Below are positions 23,175 to 31,472 of a stretch of DNA of 34,699 bases, in pieces (position 1 is the stretch's first letter; each line of letters opens with the position of its first letter). The notes beneath the pieces were generated by a model. The model was not told where the DNA came from and did no database searches. It was given only the letters and a program-made list of their open reading frames with translations. This DNA is from an uncultured Prevotellaceae bacterium (GTDB lineage: Bacteria > Bacteroidota > Bacteroidia > Bacteroidales > Bacteroidaceae): the NCBI GenBank assembly GCA_900315105.1, contig OMXX01000038.1:1-34699 (forward strand), in the 5' to 3' direction. Both the position numbers and the translations under genes were made by a program.

Positions 23175-25766
23175 ATGTCTTTCACAATAAATATAATCAA
23201 GAAACTCCCCTTTGGGGGGTTGGGGGGCTTATTCCTGTTATTCCTCCTTTTCGCCTCAACGGCAGCAAAGGCACAAAGCCTGACGCATACCTTCCGCAGC
23301 ACGTCTCTCTCCGACGCGCTCATCTGGATTGATAATGCTCAGAGCAATTACAAGATACATTTCATATTCGATGAACTAGAGGACTTCACCGTTACCACCT
23401 CAATACGTAATGCCTCTGTTGAGGATGCCGTAAGACAGGTTATCGGTTTCTATCCCATGCACACCACCTTCGAAAGAAAGGATATCTACATCGAGTGCGT
23501 ACAGAAGTCTGGTACCAAGCTCTCCGGTCACATCGTTGATGAAAAAGGTGCTCCAATGCCATTTGCCAACGTATCACTTCTGTCTGTTGCCGACTCCTCT
23601 TTCATCACTGGCGGCGTGAGCAACGAGAATGGTGATTTCGTCATTCCTTGTCAGATGAAGCACATCATAGCCAAGATTAGCACCATAGGCTACAAGACCG
23701 TAATACGCAATGCTGCCGTAGGCAAGATGGGCACTATCACCCTCCAGCCTGAGACCTACACAATCAAGGGCGTGGAGATCAAGGGCGAGATTCCTCAGTA
23801 TAAGATGGTGACTGGCGGAATGGCTGTCGATGTGCAGCACTCCGTACTTCACGACGTAGGCACAGCCGATGACCTCCTATCCATGATTCCTATGGTTCAG
23901 AAACGCGATGGCAAGTTCGAGGTTCTTGCAAAGGGTGAGCCAGAAATCTACATCAACAACAAGAAGGTGACTGGCACAAACGAACTGAAGATGCTGAAAT
24001 CCGCCGACATCAAGAATGTGGAGGTTATCACCGCTCCGGGTGCCAAGTATAACGCAGAGGTAAATGCGGTAATCCGTATCAAGACCTTGAAGCCACAGGG
24101 CGATGGTTTCAGCCTTTCTCTCTATAACCAGTCACGCCTCAACAACAAGTGGTATAACTATGACGACCTCACTCTGAAATACCGCACCAACGGACTGGAA
24201 GCATTCGCCAACATTGCCCTCGACAACGGCAACTACAGTACAGAGCAAGATGTTGACCAGGAAATCCACATCAGCAAGGATTTGTTCAATGCCAATGCAA
24301 AAATCCCTGTAAGGAGCACATGGACCACGCTTTATTACAAGGCAGGTCTCAGCTACGACTTCAATACTGACCACTCCATCGGTTTCAGCATCTCTTCACA
24401 ACATATCTTCTCCAGCATTTTCAAGACCGATATGGAGCAGCACTATACGAAGAACGGAGCGTTCTACGGCGACGTGTTTCTGGAAACTGATATCCGCGAA
24501 AAGAACAAACCTGTATGGGAACTCAACTCCTACTATGTAGGCAAGGTGGGCAAGTTAGGTATCGACTTCAATGCCACCGTTCTGCGTAATTGTTCAGAGA
24601 ACATTAACTATCAATACGAGCATAGTGAGGAACTCGGTAGCCGTCCTATCACCACAACCACCGACGACAAGAGCACTATGGCAGCAGGCAAGCTCGTGCT
24701 GACATATCCTGTTTGGAAAGGTGAGCTAACTGGCGGTTCTGAGGTTACGAGCACACAGAGGCACGGCAACAACCTCAACGCGGAGGGCATCATTCCAGCA
24801 TCCGATACCGAGCGAGAAGAAAAGAACATCGCCGGCTTTGCAGAATATCAGATACAACTGGGGCAATGGCACATGAATGCCGGACTGCGCTATGAACACG
24901 TATCAACCAACTACACCTCATTCGGCGTCAAGCAGGAAGAGCCAAGCCGCACCTACAACGACTTGTTCCCTACCCTCTCAGCCGCTTGGCAGAAGGGCAA
25001 GTGGGGTGCTCAGCTAAGCTACACCAAGCGCATCACACGCCCGCAATACAGTCAACTGACCTCAATGGTGGTATATGACAGCCGTATGCTCTACGAAGGT
25101 GGCAACCCTATGCTGCGCCCTTCCATCCGTCAGGGCATCGACTTCATCCTCACCTATGCGTGGCTGAACTTCGCAACCGGTTTCACCCGCGAGAATGATT
25201 TCTTTACCCACACAGGTAAGATATACGACGAGGAGAACGAGATCATAATCCTTACGCCCGAGAACTTCGACCACCAAGACCGTGTATATGCCACTCTCAC
25301 GGCATCACCTAAGATTGGCATCTGGCAGCCTATCACTACCCTGCACTACTATCAGCAGATGTTCGATTCCGAGAAGTATGGTGCTCCAAAGAAGCTGAAC
25401 AAGCCAGAGTTCTCCGCACGCCTACAGAACTGGTTCATCCTCGGCACCACCGCCAAGGCATTGCTCGACATCAACTATACTGGCAGCAACCACTGGGGAA
25501 TGATGTATCGCGGCACCAGCTGCTCTGTCAACGCCCGTGTGCAGAAGACATTCCTCAAGGGCAACCTCATTGCCACCCTGTATGCCGACGACATCTTCCG
25601 CTCTGCACGCAACAACATGATCACCTACTACGGCATCGGTACCACCAGCAATAAGATATACACCTACACTCAGGCAGTAGGCGTAACCATCAGCTACAAC
25701 TTCAACGCTACAACCAGCAAGTATAAAGGTACCGGTGCAGGTAACGATGAGAAATCACGTCTGTAA
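23175..25766 (+). CDS. TonB-dependent receptor with STN and carboxypeptidase-like domains
   Basis: An 863-residue outer-membrane receptor. A signal peptide ends near KAQ at residue 34. Residues about 45-108 resemble an STN domain (signal to the anti-sigma factor), about 115-195 a carboxypeptidase-like regulatory beta-sandwich (LSGHIVDEKGAPMPFANVSL), then a plug-like region (to about 300) and a large beta-barrel. No SusD gene is adjacent, so it is not a classical Sus pair. The barrel resembles the outer-membrane beta-barrel family of Bacteroidetes. The signal peptide includes LPFGGLGGL, encoded by a CCCCTTTGGGGGG repeat. It is last in the sigma operon, with a terminator 35 bases downstream. 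Confidence 0.85.
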   Translation: MSFTINIIKKLPFGGLGGLFLLFLLFASTAAKAQSLTHTFRSTSLSDALIWIDNAQSNYKIHFIFDELEDFTVTTSIRNASVEDAVRQVIGFYPMHTTFERKDIYIECVQKSGTKLSGHIVDEKGAPMPFANVSLLSVADSSFITGGVSNENGDFVIPCQMKHIIAKISTIGYKTVIRNAAVGKMGTITLQPETYTIKGVEIKGEIPQYKMVTGGMAVDVQHSVLHDVGTADDLLSMIPMVQKRDGKFEVLAKGEPEIYINNKKVTGTNELKMLKSADIKNVEVITAPGAKYNAEVNAVIRIKTLKPQGDGFSLSLYNQSRLNNKWYNYDDLTLKYRTNGLEAFANIALDNGNYSTEQDVDQEIHISKDLFNANAKIPVRSTWTTLYYKAGLSYDFNTDHSIGFSISSQHIFSSIFKTDMEQHYTKNGAFYGDVFLETDIREKNKPVWELNSYYVGKVGKLGIDFNATVLRNCSENINYQYEHSEELGSRPITTTTDDKSTMAAGKLVLTYPVWKGELTGGSEVTSTQRHGNNLNAEGIIPASDTEREEKNIAGFAEYQIQLGQWHMNAGLRYEHVSTNYTSFGVKQEEPSRTYNDLFPTLSAAWQKGKWGAQLSYTKRITRPQYSQLTSMVVYDSRMLYEGGNPMLRPSIRQGIDFILTYAWLNFATGFTRENDFFTHTGKIYDEENEIIILTPENFDHQDRVYATLTASPKIGIWQPITTLHYYQQMFDSEKYGAPKKLNKPEFSARLQNWFILGTTAKALLDINYTGSNHWGMMYRGTSCSVNARVQKTFLKGNLIATLYADDIFRSARNNMITYYGIGTTSNKIYTYTQAVGVTISYNFNATTSKYKGTGAGNDEKSRL

Positions 25767-25800
25767 TAAGTTCGTATTACTATCAAGTTTATGTTAATAG

Positions 25801-25832
25801 TCCTCACATCCAAAAGGGTGTGGGGATTTTTT
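25801..25832 (+). terminator. Intrinsic terminator of the sigma-receptor operon
   Basis: TCCTCACATCC (25801-25811), loop AAAA, GGGTGTGGGGA (25816-25826) with two G-U pairs, followed by six T. This is a classical plus-strand terminator. Confidence 0.85.
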
Positions 25833-25861
25833 CGCAAGGCTCAACATGGCCCTCTAAATCT

Positions 25862-25905
25862 GACATATATTCGGAGATATTCAATCTCCGACTTCCCTGC
25901 ATAGT
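25862..25905. repeat. Decayed single arm of family F
   Basis: CATATATTCGGAGATATTC followed by AATCTCCGACTTCCC matches the arm at 3925-3977 with a few changes. No partner arm lies nearby. Confidence 0.55.
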
Positions 25906-25933
25906 GGGATTTTTACTACTTTCTTACGATTTC

Positions 25934-25965
25934 CTTGGATGTATTGGATTTTTTGTTTACTTTTG
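25934..25965 (+). promoter_or_regulatory. Promoter P3 (shared module) for the 25994 gene
   Basis: CTTG (25934-25937), 20 bases, TACTTTTG (25958-25965), in the extended context TTTCCTTGG ... GGATTTTTTGTTTACTTTTG shared with the promoters at 5924 and 7607. Confidence 0.75.
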
Positions 25966-25993
25966 CAATTGAATAAAATATTCTTTATCAAAG

Positions 25994-26824
25994 ATGAAAC
26001 AAAGACTTTTCAATCTATTCGCATTTTTACTTCTGTGCACATGTATAATGGCACAGGACATTGATAATGCCAACAAACTAAATTTCACGCCAAAGGTCTG
26101 TGTTGGTGACAATTTTGATTATAGTTATGTGAAAGCCACAACTGTCGATGAAAAAACAGACACCATAGCTCGCAATTTCAATCTTACCGTCAGCGAAATC
26201 AACGATACCACAATCGTAATGAAACTCTATTTCATGAAATCGACAAATAGCAAAATGGATGTTGAAGATTCAAACAATCCTATGACTGGCGTCATGAAAA
26301 AAAGTATGAACAAATTGACATCACAAGAATATAAAGTGGCAATCGACAAAAAAACAGGCAAATATCTCGGCATATATGGTGGCAAGGTTATTGGACATAA
26401 TCTTGCTGTTGAAATAATTGATTCCCTTACAAGCATGTCAAGAAAAATTGATACAGATATCTCTATATCTGACAATGACAATGGAGCTTTGCGTGCCAGC
26501 TTAGCATATCTTATGAACCCAGAGAGTATGTTTGAGGAATTGGTCGACGTATTTTGGTTTGGATATATCGCTTCATATCCCGAAAAGACAAGAAAAGACA
26601 TAAGCAAAAATATCAAAATAACAGATGAAGGAATAATATACACAGAAGAAAACAAAGCTGAAAATTCCTCAGAGGACATAAGTGTAAAAATATCTTTAGG
26701 CAAAGACAACATGCTATGTTCATTCAACTCAATAGAACATGAGCAACAACAGATTTATGAAGAAGATGGTTCTAATCACATAGAGAACCATACAACAATT
26801 ACAAAAATAGAAAGAATTAATTAA
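25994..26824 (+). CDS. Secreted protein of unknown function
   Basis: A 276-residue protein with a cleavable signal peptide (MKQRLFNLFAFLLLCTCIMAQ, cut near residue 21). Cysteines at 16 and 18 lie within the hydrophobic part rather than in a clear lipobox. The mature part is hydrophilic, lysine- and aspartate-rich, with probable beta structure (FNLTVSEINDTTIVMKLYF) and no motif I know. It is monocistronic, AT-rich and driven by the same promoter module as the small genes at 5984 and 7670, which suggests a shared origin or regulation. Confidence 0.65.
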   Translation: MKQRLFNLFAFLLLCTCIMAQDIDNANKLNFTPKVCVGDNFDYSYVKATTVDEKTDTIARNFNLTVSEINDTTIVMKLYFMKSTNSKMDVEDSNNPMTGVMKKSMNKLTSQEYKVAIDKKTGKYLGIYGGKVIGHNLAVEIIDSLTSMSRKIDTDISISDNDNGALRASLAYLMNPESMFEELVDVFWFGYIASYPEKTRKDISKNIKITDEGIIYTEENKAENSSEDISVKISLGKDNMLCSFNSIEHEQQQIYEEDGSNHIENHTTITKIERIN

Positions 26825-26889
26825 CTGTAAAATCCGCGGTCCACCATTAGGATAAAGAAGGACATATAATATTGTTTTAAATCATATTT

Positions 26890-26910
26890 TAACGTGAGTT
26901 CGACGAATTC
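26890..26910. repeat. Solo family A terminal repeat
   Basis: TAACGTGAGTTCGACGAATT is identical to the left end of the element at 33613, but no matching right end is found downstream. It is probably the remnant of a deleted copy. It lies 44 bases beyond the end of the small RNA at 26954. Confidence 0.6.
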
Positions 26911-26953
26911 TATGAATGACAGCAATATTCATAAAACACAGACGTTTCGTAGC

Positions 26954-27048
26954 AAAAAAATCGTTCACCATGTTTCACAACACGGTGAACGTTTCAATTG
27001 CAACTAATATTCAATCATAATGGGCGAACTACTAAAACTTCCCCATTA
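26954..27048 (-). ncRNA. Candidate small RNA of about 95 nt with intrinsic terminator
   Basis: Minus-strand transcript from the promoter at 27055-27085. A 5' stem-loop is formed by TAATGGG (27048-27042) with CCCATTA (27024-27018), extended by GAA with TTC. The 3' end is the hairpin CGTTCACC+TGTT with AACA+GGTGAACG (26962-26991) followed by seven U (26960-26954). One stem position is a G-U pair in the minus-strand RNA but an A-C mismatch in the plus-strand RNA, supporting this direction. No reading frame longer than a few codons is inside. The target is unknown. Confidence 0.7.
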
Positions 27049-27054
27049 CGAGTG

Positions 27055-27085
27055 CAAAGATAACATTTTTTTTTAATATTGCAAA
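27055..27085 (-). promoter_or_regulatory. Promoter of the candidate small RNA
   Basis: On the minus strand TTTG (27085-27082), 19 bases, TATCTTTG (27062-27055). The transcript starts after GCACTCG, the same initial bases as the leader-element family, though the rest differs. Confidence 0.75.
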
Positions 27086-27180
27086 CGTTTTCAATAAATC
27101 TTTTGCAAATTAGTGTTATTTCACACTTTTATTTAGTATAAAGACGGTTTTTTGAGCGAAAAAATGCGATTTTTTAGTCA

Positions 27181-27270
27181 AAAGGCAAAAGACAAAGGAC
27201 AAAAGTCAAAAGCCAAGGGATATAGCCTTAGTCCTTCGACTTTTGCCTTTAGACTTTAGACCTTAGACTA
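27181..27270 (-). repeat. Self-complementary heptad array at a gene 3' end
   Basis: About thirteen 7-base units: on the plus strand AAAAGGC, AAAAGAC, AAAGGAC and similar, then after a short centre TAGTCCT, TTGCCTT, TAGACTT, TAGACCT. The two halves are complementary, forming a long imperfect hairpin. It overlaps the stop codon of the membrane-protein gene at 27268 and may serve as its terminator. Confidence 0.65.
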
Positions 27271-27846
27271 TTCATTTATCTCTTTTATGATCTGATTCGC
27301 GTTGTCGATGATTCGGAAGAACAGGCACAGGCCTATAATTCCACCAGCAACTATTCCGACGCCAAGACCGGCAGCCAGTGACCAGAACATCTCCATATTG
27401 TCGGAGAAACGGAAATACGTCTCAACAAACAGCCATATCAGCCAGATAGGCAAGAGCGCCACGCAGTTTATAAGGGTATAGCGCTTATAACTACTCTTGA
27501 AACGCGATACTCGCTGAGCCACCTCCAGTATGCTCGCATTCATCATTGCCTTGTCGGATATCATCCTCTTATAATATACCTCCATCGACATACAGTATAT
27601 CATAAAGATATCCGTTACGATGACAAACAGCCACGACAGTCCCAGATTATAGTGGAAAGCCAACGGTGAGATACAGACCGTTATGAGTCCGCACACAACA
27701 GCGGTAAACATCTTCCGCTTGATATCACCAGTATGGGCATTTATGACACTATGTATGAGCTTGTCATTGACAATAGTCTGATTTTCAACCTTTTCCTTCA
27801 GAATGGTTATCTGGGAGCGCAGCTCCTCTAAATTCAGTTCTTCCAT
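27268..27846 (-). CDS. Four-helix membrane protein in sigma-factor operon
   Basis: A 192-residue protein. Residues 1-30 look like a coiled coil (LEELRSQITILKEKVENQ); membrane segments follow near 48-66, 71-89, 123-143 and 155-177, and the tail is charged. I recognise no known family, and it is not a FecR-type or zinc-finger anti-sigma factor. It starts five bases after the ECF sigma gene stop, so it is probably cotranslated and could hold or control that sigma factor at the membrane. That role is inferred from position only. Confidence 0.72.
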   Translation of the reverse strand: MEELNLEELRSQITILKEKVENQTIVNDKLIHSVINAHTGDIKRKMFTAVVCGLITVCISPLAFHYNLGLSWLFVIVTDIFMIYCMSMEVYYKRMISDKAMMNASILEVAQRVSRFKSSYKRYTLINCVALLPIWLIWLFVETYFRFSDNMEMFWSLAAGLGVGIVAGGIIGLCLFFRIIDNANQIIKEINE

Positions 27847-27851
27847 AGTTC

Positions 27852-28334
27852 TTACTTGTTGTTTTGGTTAATTAACTGTTGCTTGATGCGGAAGAGCTTC
27901 ACACCGACATTCTGTGGAGTAATGCCAATGACAGCAGCAATCTCGTCATACGACATATTCTCCAGCCACATCAGCACAATGGCCCTGTCCACCATTCCAA
28001 GCTTCTGAATACGTTCATGAAGTTGTCGTATCTGCTTAGTGTCGGCATCGTTATCCTCATACAGATTTACATCCATTGTGAGGGGGATTGCCTGCACACG
28101 GCGTTTCTTCTTACGTTCAGCAGATATACAGGAGTTAAGCGTCACACGATATACCCATGTCCCAATCTTACTCTCATGCCGGAATGCCTCATAGCCTTTC
28201 CACAGGTTGACAAGAGCCTCCTGAAAGAGGTCGTTAACCTCTTCCTCATCATTAGAGAACATATAGCACACAGTATATATGGTGCCTTTCTGCTCGCGAA
28301 CAAATTGCGCAAATTCCTTTTCGATACTATTCAT
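27852..28334 (-). CDS. ECF RNA polymerase sigma factor
   Basis: A 160-residue sigma-70 factor. Region 2 is FVREQKGTIYTVCYMFSNDEEEVNDLFQEALVNLWKGYEAF, and region 4 has the helix-turn-helix MSYDEIAAVIGITPQNVGVKLFRIKQQL. I chose the ATG at 28334 (MNSIEKEF) for alignment with the domain start; the in-frame ATG at 28355 is also possible. Regulon unknown. It is followed by the four-helix membrane protein, a common two-gene layout in Bacteroidales. No clear consensus promoter is seen in the short gap upstream, which may mean autoregulated transcription. Confidence 0.87.
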   Translation of the reverse strand: MNSIEKEFAQFVREQKGTIYTVCYMFSNDEEEVNDLFQEALVNLWKGYEAFRHESKIGTWVYRVTLNSCISAERKKKRRVQAIPLTMDVNLYEDNDADTKQIRQLHERIQKLGMVDRAIVLMWLENMSYDEIAAVIGITPQNVGVKLFRIKQQLINQNNK

Positions 28335-28404
28335 CGTCGTACTTGTTTTAACCATTTGACGCGCGGTCACAGCAATTTATTACATGAACTTGAATTTTTT
28401 TCAT

Positions 28405-28435
28405 AAAAAAAGCTCACCACTATAAAATGGTGAGC
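28405..28435 (-). terminator. Intrinsic terminator of the GH5 gene
   Basis: On the minus strand GCTCACCA, loop TTTTATAG, TGGTGAGC (stem 28412-28435), then seven T (28411-28405). It lies 18 bases after the stop codon. Confidence 0.85.
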
Positions 28436-28452
28436 CCGAACGTTAGATACGT

Positions 28453-29814
28453 TCACTTGAGTTTTGTACCTGCTATGGTGTACTTCGCATCACCATTAGC
28501 AATGATCACCTTGCCTTTATGTATTAGTTTCTTTGGTTTCAATATCTTGGAAGACGAGGTTTCTGAAATACCATCAATGGAAGTATAGCCATCATTGCCG
28601 TAGTAACCCTTTATAATGGCATCCTTCAGGTCAGGCATAGTCCATTTCAGATTCTGGCGATCCTCACGGTCCGACAGCATCATCCAATAGAATGTAGCTA
28701 TACCCGCCTTCTTGCACTCCTCTACGAAATACTTAGCAAAATTCACCTTGTTCTGCTTGTACGATGTAAAGTAGTCATCCACATACTCACCATTCTCATC
28801 CTTCACATGGTCATTCGTAGTGCCCCACTCACCGAAGATCACAGGAGCCCTGTTCTGAAGATACTTCTTGATATCACTCAGCATCGTGGCACACTCAGTC
28901 ATAGTCCATGAGAGATTATTCATATTCGGATAGTAATGAACCTGGAAAGCAATATGATTCTTTGCCTCATCTTTAGGATACTCAAGATTCTTCAAAGGTT
29001 CAAGCAGATGCTCATTCCAGTTGCCAGAGCCATTGCTTGCGCAGTATGAGTTTATAATGAGGTTGCGATATGAGTTATTACCACCCGTGGCACGAACAGC
29101 ATCAACAAACGACTGCGCATACAGGTTAACCGCCTTGTATGAGTCTGCCGCAGAATCGGCATTATACTTTCCAGGAGCTGCAAATGAAGCAAAGCACCAT
29201 GAACCGTAATCATCGAGAATCTCATTATATCCCTCAAACAGCAGATGCTCGTCATAGTCCTTAAACTCCGTGGCAATCTGCTTCCAGAGGTCTTCGAAAG
29301 TGTCCTTATACTTATTATAATTAGCGGTAGAAGCACGCAACCATGCCGTTGTAGCCTCACCAGTATCGTGATGCACATTGATGATGCAATACATACCGTT
29401 ATTCACCACGTAGTCAACAATCTCCTTCACACGAGCCATCCACGCAGCATCCACCTGAGTAGGCGACCATGCAGAAAGGTCCCAGTTGAGGTCATTAACC
29501 TTAACACCCATGTGAGGATACCAAGTCACGGGAACACGGATAGCGTTGAAGCCCGCATCCTTGAACATCTTGATCAAAGCCTCGGTAGTGACTGGCTGTT
29601 TCCATGCCTTCTCGTAGTCAGAAGTCTTGCGTTGCGTATACTTCTCAATCCACATATTAGTTGTAGAACCCGAATTGGCATCAAGGGTATTGCCGAGATT
29701 CCACCCGACACGCATATTCTTAACGGCAGAAGTAGCGGTCTCAAATTCCTGAGCCAACACCTGCACAGAAGAAGCCAACAGCATAGAAGCTGCGAAAAGT
29801 AAAGATTTCATCAT
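28453..29814 (-). CDS. Secreted glycoside hydrolase family 5 (endoglucanase-like)
   Basis: A 453-residue enzyme. The signal peptide (MMKSLLFAASMLLASSVQVLAQ) is cut near residue 22. GH5 landmarks appear in order: MRVGWNLGNTLDA, AIRVPVTWYPH, IINVHHD, the acid/base LLFEGYNEI with Glu198, and the nucleophile VIFGEWGTT with Glu329. The fold cleaves beta-1,4-glucans or related beta-glycans such as xyloglucan or mannan; the exact substrate is undecided. The last 25 residues (KKLIHKGKVIIANGDAKYTI, then AGTKLK) form a short C-terminal tail common in Prevotella secreted proteins and perhaps a secretion or sorting signal. The gene stands alone, with a heptad array against its ATG. Confidence 0.85.
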   Translation of the reverse strand: MMKSLLFAASMLLASSVQVLAQEFETATSAVKNMRVGWNLGNTLDANSGSTTNMWIEKYTQRKTSDYEKAWKQPVTTEALIKMFKDAGFNAIRVPVTWYPHMGVKVNDLNWDLSAWSPTQVDAAWMARVKEIVDYVVNNGMYCIINVHHDTGEATTAWLRASTANYNKYKDTFEDLWKQIATEFKDYDEHLLFEGYNEILDDYGSWCFASFAAPGKYNADSAADSYKAVNLYAQSFVDAVRATGGNNSYRNLIINSYCASNGSGNWNEHLLEPLKNLEYPKDEAKNHIAFQVHYYPNMNNLSWTMTECATMLSDIKKYLQNRAPVIFGEWGTTNDHVKDENGEYVDDYFTSYKQNKVNFAKYFVEECKKAGIATFYWMMLSDREDRQNLKWTMPDLKDAIIKGYYGNDGYTSIDGISETSSSKILKPKKLIHKGKVIIANGDAKYTIAGTKLK

Positions 29815-29884
29815 ACAAAAAAATCTAACATCTTAATGTTTAAGGTCAAAGGTCAAATGTCAAAAGGTCTTAGGTCTTAGGTCG
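29815..29884 (-). repeat. Heptad array ahead of the GH5 start
   Basis: Minus-strand units CGACCTA, AGACCTA, AGACCTT, TTGACAT, TTGACCT, TTGACCT continue with decaying AT-rich units up to the ATG. Upstream of these, units of the AGGTGTC, GGGTGTT, AGGTGCT type extend to about 29925. The 7-base register is kept for about nine units. Confidence 0.65.
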
Positions 29885-29935
29885 AAAGGAAGCACAAACC
29901 GCCAGCACCTAACACCCGACACCTGAATTCGGGGA

Positions 29936-29943
29936 CAAAATTA
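29936..29943 (-). promoter_or_regulatory. Possible -7 box of the GH5 gene
   Basis: The minus-strand TAATTTTG fits the -7 consensus, but no TTTG is found at 19-21 bases upstream (the nearest is 12). The rest of the 29944-30259 gap shows only short hairpins and no supported gene. Confidence 0.35.
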
Positions 29944-30259
29944 CTCATATCTACACAAAACGTTATGACCTTATTTAGCAAAACATGACACTTTCTTGAT
30001 GTCGGTCAATAATTATCCGCGAAAGAACCACCAACACATTATTATATATATGAATGCCCCCCGTTTTTTTAACGCCAACCCACTTGCTTTTGCCTGTTGA
30101 GCCTTTGGTGCGTCCGTATTCATGATGGAAAAAACTTCGCGACATAGCGAATTTCATTTGTAAAATCCTACAGAAAATCCTACGTTTATTGCAATCCGTA
30201 TTGTGATTCTGTAAAAAATGTTTCGTTTACAATTATCGTCTATTTTTTTTCGAAAAATA

Positions 30260-30291
30260 TTTGGTTGAATTAGCAAAAATACATAATTTTG
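30260..30291 (+). promoter_or_regulatory. Promoter of the BspA-like gene
   Basis: TTTG (30260-30263), 20 bases, TAATTTTG (30284-30291). It gives an AT-rich leader of about 120 bases with an AAAGGAAA sequence close to the ATG. Confidence 0.7.
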
Positions 30292-30418
30292 CCAATGTAA
30301 AAACGCTAATAGCTGGGAAAAATCCATGAGAGCATAAAAAAATGCAACTAATAAAAACAGGGGTAAAACTCAGCTTAATATAATAAAAAAAGGAATCACA
30401 TTCTAAAAGGAAATAGAT

Positions 30419-31078
30419 ATGAAACGCATTATTTCATTCATATTGGTAACTTTGCTAACTGTAATGTCAGCGTTCGCAAATATTGCAGAAGGTGTCTCTG
30501 GAGACTGCAAATGGGTTATTGACGATGATGGTAACCTGACAATCTCTTCAGAAAGTGACGACGATATAGCAGATCTCGGAACATGGGCAGGTGATTCAGC
30601 TCCATGGAGCGACTACAGGGAATCTATCACCACAGTAGCATTTTCTTCTCCAGTCAATGCTAAGACATGCACCTACATGTTCAAGGGTTGCACAAACCTG
30701 AATGCGGTGTATCTCGACAACTTCTATACTAGTGAGGTTACAGATATGAGTTTCATGTTTGCCGACTGCGCTTCACTTGAGGTCATTGAGTTCGACATGG
30801 CAACATCTGTAGAGGATGATATGTTGCTTGAAAAAGGTAGGTTCACCCCATCTCGCGACAATTTCCTCACCGGTAGCGTAACTAACATGGCAGGTATGTT
30901 CGAGGGTTGCAAGTCATTGCAGTCTTTCTACCTTCAGAATCTTGATGTTCATAGCGTGACAAATTTCAACGATATGTTTGCAGGCTGTACTTCTCTTGAG
31001 AACAAGAACCTCAAAGCTCTTGCAGCAAACAAGAACGCTAACGATTCATCACTCACCGCTATCAACGACATCGAATAA
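30419..31078 (+). CDS. Small BspA-like (DUF285-type repeat) surface protein
   Basis: A 219-residue secreted protein. The signal peptide ends near residue 20-23 (SAFANIAEG). The mature part has repeats of the type YMFKGCTNLNAVYLDNF, FMFADCASLEVIEF, GMFEGCKSLQSFYL and DMFAGCTSLENKNL, matching the DUF285/BspA-like leucine-rich repeat pattern used by surface proteins for binding host or bacterial partners. With about four repeats it is much shorter than classical BspA proteins and has no evident cell-wall or CTD anchor. The ligand is unknown. It has its own promoter and a strong terminator. Confidence 0.78.
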   Translation: MKRIISFILVTLLTVMSAFANIAEGVSGDCKWVIDDDGNLTISSESDDDIADLGTWAGDSAPWSDYRESITTVAFSSPVNAKTCTYMFKGCTNLNAVYLDNFYTSEVTDMSFMFADCASLEVIEFDMATSVEDDMLLEKGRFTPSRDNFLTGSVTNMAGMFEGCKSLQSFYLQNLDVHSVTNFNDMFAGCTSLENKNLKALAANKNANDSSLTAINDIE

Positions 31079-31133
31079 GGAATCATAAATGGTGAAATAA
31101 GGATATAATTTAAGTAAGATACGGATATCTAGG

Positions 31134-31179
31134 CTCTCAGGGTGGCTCGATTATGATGCACTCTGAGAGTTTTTTTTTT
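31134..31179 (+). terminator. Intrinsic terminator of the BspA-like gene
   Basis: CTCTCAGGGTG (31134-31144) pairs with CACTCTGAGAG (31159-31169) with one G-U pair, followed by ten T (31170-31179). Confidence 0.88.
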
Positions 31180-31218
31180 GCTGTCCGCTATAATCATTAT
31201 CTTGAGTTTTTCGAAGAC

Positions 31219-31280
31219 CCACGGAGCATAGGGAAGGAACTTGCTTAGGCTCATCAAGCAAAAGCAAGTGTTCGCTGTGG
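31219..31280 (+). other. Unassigned stem-loop in intergenic region
   Basis: ACTTGCTT (31239-31246) pairs with AAGCAAGT (31262-31269); further out CCAC and GTGG could close a second stem. No promoter with correct spacing is obvious in front. The rest of 31180-31470 shows no supported gene. Confidence 0.3.
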
Positions 31281-31472
31281 TTAATCCCCAAAAAGGAAAA
31301 CAGATGTATCGGATATATCGGAAAAGAATGATTGCGATATTAATGTGTCATTGATGAAAAATAACTTTGGAGTAATCGAAAAAACGTGAAATCACGATAA
31401 TTGGCAAAGGAAATGCCCGGGTAGGAGAAAATGTGAAAAAATCATACGAATTGCTTTTTCGGGTAAAAAAAC

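Noticed and set aside
30110..30155. Terminator-like hairpin TTCGC/GCGAA with a T run on the minus strand
   Set aside because: The stem is only five base pairs and no minus-strand gene ends there.
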